Shown: one piece after another, positions 5,948 through 8,046 of the stretch
Position numbering within the stretch: the first letter of the stretch is position 1
Layout of the letters: each line of letters starts with the position of its first letter
From: Bacillota bacterium
GTDB lineage: Bacteria; Bacillota_H; UBA994; UBA5500
Direction: 5' to 3'
Assembly: GCA_012727835.1 (NCBI GenBank)
Contig: JAAYGE010000210.1
Span: 1 to 8,046 of the forward strand
Length of the DNA: 8,046 bases
Position numbers and translations under genes: made by a program
The notes under the pieces: model-generated
Databases searched by the model: none
What the model was told of the DNA's origin: nothing
What the model saw: the letters and a program-made list of their open reading frames with translations, nothing else

Positions 5948-7135
5948 CTACATATACTTCTTAAACACTTCAGCCAGGGCCTTTATGCCCTTTTCGATCT
6001 GCTCCACTGATGAATTGGAGAAATTTAGTCGTAGTGTATTTTGGCCGGTCCCGTCGGCAAAGAAGCTGTCTCCGGCAATAAAGGCCACTCGCTTCTCTTG
6101 AATGGCTTCTGCCATTAATTTCTTAGCATCGACACCCTCGGGTAACACTCCCCAGAAGAACATACCGCCCTCGGGCTGGGACCACTGGATGTTCTTAGGC
6201 ATATACAGCTCAATCACTTCCTTCATCTTTAACCGTTGGGCATCATACATGGCGCGGATACGCTTTAGATGCTCTTCGAGGTAACCACGGCTACAAAACT
6301 CATGCACTAGGGCTTGGGCTAAGAGACTGGCATGGGTATCCGTAGTCTGCTTGCCCAAGACGAGTTTGCGGAAAATATCGGAGCGGGCAACGGCAAAACC
6401 AACCCGTAAGCCCGGTGCGATCAGTTTGGAAAAGCTTCCCAGGTACATGGCCTGGCCCGTTGTGTCCATTCCCATTACCGCCGGCACCGGCTCACCTTCA
6501 TAGCTCAACTCGCTGTATGGGTCATCTTCTACTAGAACAATTTCATGGCGGGTCAACAGTTGGGCTAAGGCCTGGCGGCGTTCTATGGGCAGGGTACGGC
6601 CCGTGGGGTTCTGAAACGTGGGTACCAGATATAGCAACTTGGGTTTTTCCTTCACAATAACGGTTTCCAAGGCCTCTATATCTAACCCCACCGGGTCATT
6701 AGGAGCGGTCACAAATTCTGCCTCATACATTTTGTAAATATTGATAGCTGCCAAATAGGTAGGTGCTTCAACAGCCACCCTATCCCCCGGGTTAAGCATC
6801 ATTTTACCCGATAGATCAATTCCTTGCTGAGAGCCACTGAGGATGATTACCTCCTCCGGCGTTGCCTCTATTCCTTTCTTACTAACCCAGGAAGCAATCC
6901 ATTGGCGCAGGGGGTAATAGCCCTCGCTCTCACCATACTGTAACATGGCAACCTTCTTTGTGAGCAATAACTCTCGGGCCAGCTCGGCCAGGATCTCGTT
7001 AGGAAAAGCCTCGGGAGATGGCATTCCTCCAGCGAAAGAAATGAAATCCGGTTGCCGAGTCAACTTTAGCAGCTCGCGAATCACATTACCTGCCATACCC
7101 TGCAACCTGTTGGCAAAACGGGTGTCCTCCATCAT
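5948..7135 (-). CDS. PLP-dependent class I/II aminotransferase (2-aminoadipate/LysN-like group)
   Basis: A 395-residue fold-type I aminotransferase, cytosolic, normal in length. The N-terminus has FISFAGGMPSPEAFP (residues 31-45), typical of the LysN/KAT-II/MocR-like group. PLP-site residues are visible: FQNPTG (Asn176), EDDPY (Asp204, which pairs with the pyridine nitrogen, and Tyr207), the Schiff-base lysine in GSFSKLIAPG (Lys237), and a C-terminal carboxylate-binding arginine in LRLNFS (Arg369). No GntR-type DNA-binding domain is present, so it is a stand-alone enzyme. The ATG at 7135 is chosen because GGAGGAGGT lies 7 nt upstream; a second ATG follows at once (7132). A TTG at 7156 would put the ribosome site inside the coding region. 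Likely substrates are 2-aminoadipate, aromatic or branched-chain amino acids, but sequence alone cannot decide. No convincing promoter was seen upstream. Confidence 0.88.
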   Translation of the reverse strand: MMEDTRFANRLQGMAGNVIRELLKLTRQPDFISFAGGMPSPEAFPNEILAELARELLLTKKVAMLQYGESEGYYPLRQWIASWVSKKGIEATPEEVIILSGSQQGIDLSGKMMLNPGDRVAVEAPTYLAAINIYKMYEAEFVTAPNDPVGLDIEALETVIVKEKPKLLYLVPTFQNPTGRTLPIERRQALAQLLTRHEIVLVEDDPYSELSYEGEPVPAVMGMDTTGQAMYLGSFSKLIAPGLRVGFAVARSDIFRKLVLGKQTTDTHASLLAQALVHEFCSRGYLEEHLKRIRAMYDAQRLKMKEVIELYMPKNIQWSQPEGGMFFWGVLPEGVDAKKLMAEAIQEKRVAFIAGDSFFADGTGQNTLRLNFSNSSVEQIEKGIKALAEVFKKYM

Positions 7136-7243
7136 GGCACTACCTCCTCCAATCAATACTTCCGTCTAAACTACTGCACGGTATATTCTTCGACAATAGG
7201 TTTACATGTATGCAACGGATAAAGAAGGCTGAGAGTATTTATC

Positions 7244-7271
7244 ACTAATATTACCCGTAGTACATATACTG
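7244..7271 (+). promoter_or_regulatory. Weak promoter candidate before the Arg/His-rich mini-ORF
   Basis: CATATACTG (7263-7271) can be read in two ways. One is a sigma-K-like -10 (CATAnnnTA with one mismatch), with AC 17 bp upstream at 7244-7245. The other is a sigma-A -10 TATACT (5 of 6) with no good -35. Either would start transcription just before a 7-bp AAGCTGC/GCGGCTT hairpin (7278-7297) in the leader of the mini-ORF. This is low-specificity evidence. Confidence 0.25.
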
Positions 7272-7324
7272 TTGCAGAAGCTGCTGAACGGCGGCTTGTT
7301 TCACATAGAGGGAGGTGACTAGGA

Positions 7325-7411
7325 GTGAGAAGAAGACGGCATCGCCACCACCATCGCCACCATCGTCGCTGCCATCGCCGATGGCACCGCAGATTTCGTT
7401 TAGAAGAGTAG
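7325..7411 (+). CDS. 28-residue Arg/His-rich miniprotein
   Basis: A GTG start (7325) is preceded by GGGAGGTGA (7310-7318). This contains a perfect GGAGGTGA anti-SD match, with 9 nt between GGAGG and the start. The product has 28 residues: 13 Arg, 8 His, plus Cys16, Trp20 and Phe24. It opens with four arginines, alternates Arg and His to residue 25, and ends LEE. It is strongly basic, with no signal or membrane segment. A hairpin (7418-7452) begins 6 nt after the stop, so the unit looks complete: leader, ribosome site, ORF, terminator. I do not recognise a family. Protamine-like nucleic-acid binding, metal binding by histidines, or a spore-associated role are guesses. The caution is that the DNA is a degenerate repeat of CATCGCCAC-like triplets, so the composition could be a by-product of low complexity. 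Confidence 0.55.
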   Translation: MRRRRHRHHHRHHRRCHRRWHRRFRLEE

Positions 7412-7417
7412 TTAGAA

Positions 7418-7452
7418 GGGGCTGTTGCAAAACTATTTTTTGCGACAGCCCC
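7418..7452. terminator. Shared terminator hairpin between mini-ORF and DedA gene
   Basis: Arms GGGGCTGTTGCAAAA (7418-7432) and TTTTGCGACAGCCCC (7438-7452) pair over 15 positions with one G-T wobble and a 5-nt loop. It lies 10 bp after the DedA-family stop on the minus strand and 6 bp after the mini-ORF stop on the plus strand, so it likely ends both transcripts. Trailing T-rich sequence (CTCTTT on plus, CTTCT on minus) is modest; the A/T pairs at the loop side can supply part of the U-tract. Confidence 0.7.
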
Positions 7453-7462
7453 GCCTCTTTCC

Positions 7463-8046
7463 CTAATCACGGGTTACAGGTAAACTTTGCTTCGATTGCC
7501 TTAACCGAAATAGCAGCCAACTGCCCATCAGTACAACCAAGAGGAGCAAAAAAGCTATACCTGAATAATGTTTAATTAAAGCTGCCGCTTTGGGCAGGTT
7601 GCTACTAAAAACTTGGCCAATAAAGATGACACTTGCGCTCCAGGCAGAAATACCGACAAAGGTATAGCTTAAGAACTTATAATAGGGCATGCGATTGAGA
7701 CCAGCAAAATAGGAAACAAGATTACCGATCCAAAAGGGGCGCATCAGGGCCACAATCTTTTCCCCATGACGCCCAAATAGGGAATACACCTGTTCTAAAG
7801 CTTGCAAGGAAGTGGCGATAAAGCGTCCAGCCCAAGGGAGATTTTGCAACCGGGGCAGGTTATATCCGATATAGTAGGGCACTAAAGCCCCCAGGGTGTA
7901 AGAGGTGGAGGCAATAAAGGCCGCCAGCCAAAAGTCCATTTTGTGAGCAGCGCAAGCAGCTCCAGCCATGAGCAAGACGATCAGGGCGGGACAGGGTAAA
8001 GTAAGCCCTTCGGCCAGCATGGCCACACCGATTGCTAAATAGCCCA
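7463..8046 (-). CDS. DedA/SNARE-associated family membrane protein (partial, N-terminus cut by window edge)
   Basis: This is the C-terminal part of a DedA-family integral membrane protein. These act in membrane homeostasis, and some flip undecaprenyl phosphate or phospholipids. The frame stays open to the right edge (codons GYLAIG precede the first in-frame GTG at 8026), so the true start lies outside. Recognisable parts are the re-entrant segment LAEGLTLPCPALIVLLMAGA with the conserved Glu and Pro, the segment LGALVPYYIGY, and GLNRMPYYKFLSYTFVGISAW, the family's conserved tail of the core. Two signature features are altered. The usual G-D before the second segment lacks the Asp, and the R-F-I-P-G-x-R signature is replaced by RPFWIGN, with neither Pro-Gly nor the second Arg. 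It may be a divergent subgroup with changed transport chemistry. It is followed by the hairpin at 7418-7452. Confidence 0.82.
   Translation of the reverse strand, partial: GYLAIGVAMLAEGLTLPCPALIVLLMAGAACAAHKMDFWLAAFIASTSYTLGALVPYYIGYNLPRLQNLPWAGRFIATSLQALEQVYSLFGRHGEKIVALMRPFWIGNLVSYFAGLNRMPYYKFLSYTFVGISAWSASVIFIGQVFSSNLPKAAALIKHYSGIAFLLLLVVLMGSWLLFRLRQSKQSLPVTRD

Noticed and set aside
7217..7300. Possible TPP riboswitch (GGCTGAGAG at about 7228)
   Set aside because: Only the CTGAGA fragment is present; the second conserved block (GAACCTGATCTGGATAATGC-like) and the matching stems are missing.
7171..7470. 99-codon minus-strand ORF with Trp/Arg-rich centre
   Set aside because: It is the complement of the triplet-repeat region, passes through the terminator hairpin and has no ribosome site at its start.
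7315..7575. 86-codon plus-strand Pro/Ser-rich ORF starting GTG at 7315
   Set aside because: Its start lies inside the Shine-Dalgarno of the mini-ORF, and it reads through the 7418-7452 hairpin and antisense into the DedA gene.

Overview
The window looks like chromosomal DNA of an endospore-forming Firmicute, probably a clostridial lineage. The left edge holds a Firmicutes-type 16S rRNA 5' end with a boxA-containing leader, and further genes encode a SpoVB-type flippase and an AhrC/ArgR-type repressor. I cannot name the genus. No tRNA, insertion sequence, phage gene or CRISPR array is visible.

Layout. 1-207 is the 5' part of a 16S rRNA gene on the minus strand, leaving the window to the left. 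208-534 is its leader and promoter: an exact TTGACA -35, a string of small hairpins, a boxA-like element, and two tandem related hairpins with GTAA loops. A terminator (581-605) separates this from a minus-strand gene pair: an ArgR-type arginine repressor followed by an MdtG-like drug-efflux MFS transporter. The argR frame has an in-frame TAA exactly between its DNA-binding and arginine-binding domains, with an ATG directly after it. A promoter candidate and an ARG-box-like palindrome lie just upstream of argR.

Divergently on the plus strand are spoVB (TTG start, 2528-4030) and a cobalamin-binding-fold/radical SAM protein with a DUF4080-type tail (4076-5746). They are 45 bp apart and probably co-transcribed. 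Their convergent boundary with a minus-strand PLP-dependent aminotransferase (5948-7135) contains a large nested hairpin and a 15-bp perfect terminator-like hairpin.

Between the aminotransferase and a DedA-family membrane protein (minus strand, cut by the right edge) is a very small plus-strand ORF (7325-7411). It has a near-perfect Shine-Dalgarno and encodes 28 residues, 21 of them Arg or His. It ends just before a hairpin that also closes the DedA gene and shares its arm sequence with the hairpin at 5870-5904.

Functionally this is mostly a housekeeping neighbourhood: rRNA, arginine control, efflux, spore envelope, amino-acid transamination and lipid-carrier/membrane homeostasis. No multi-gene novel system is evident. 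The points most worth checking are the split argR, the Arg/His-rich mini-ORF, and the paired hairpins of the rRNA leader.
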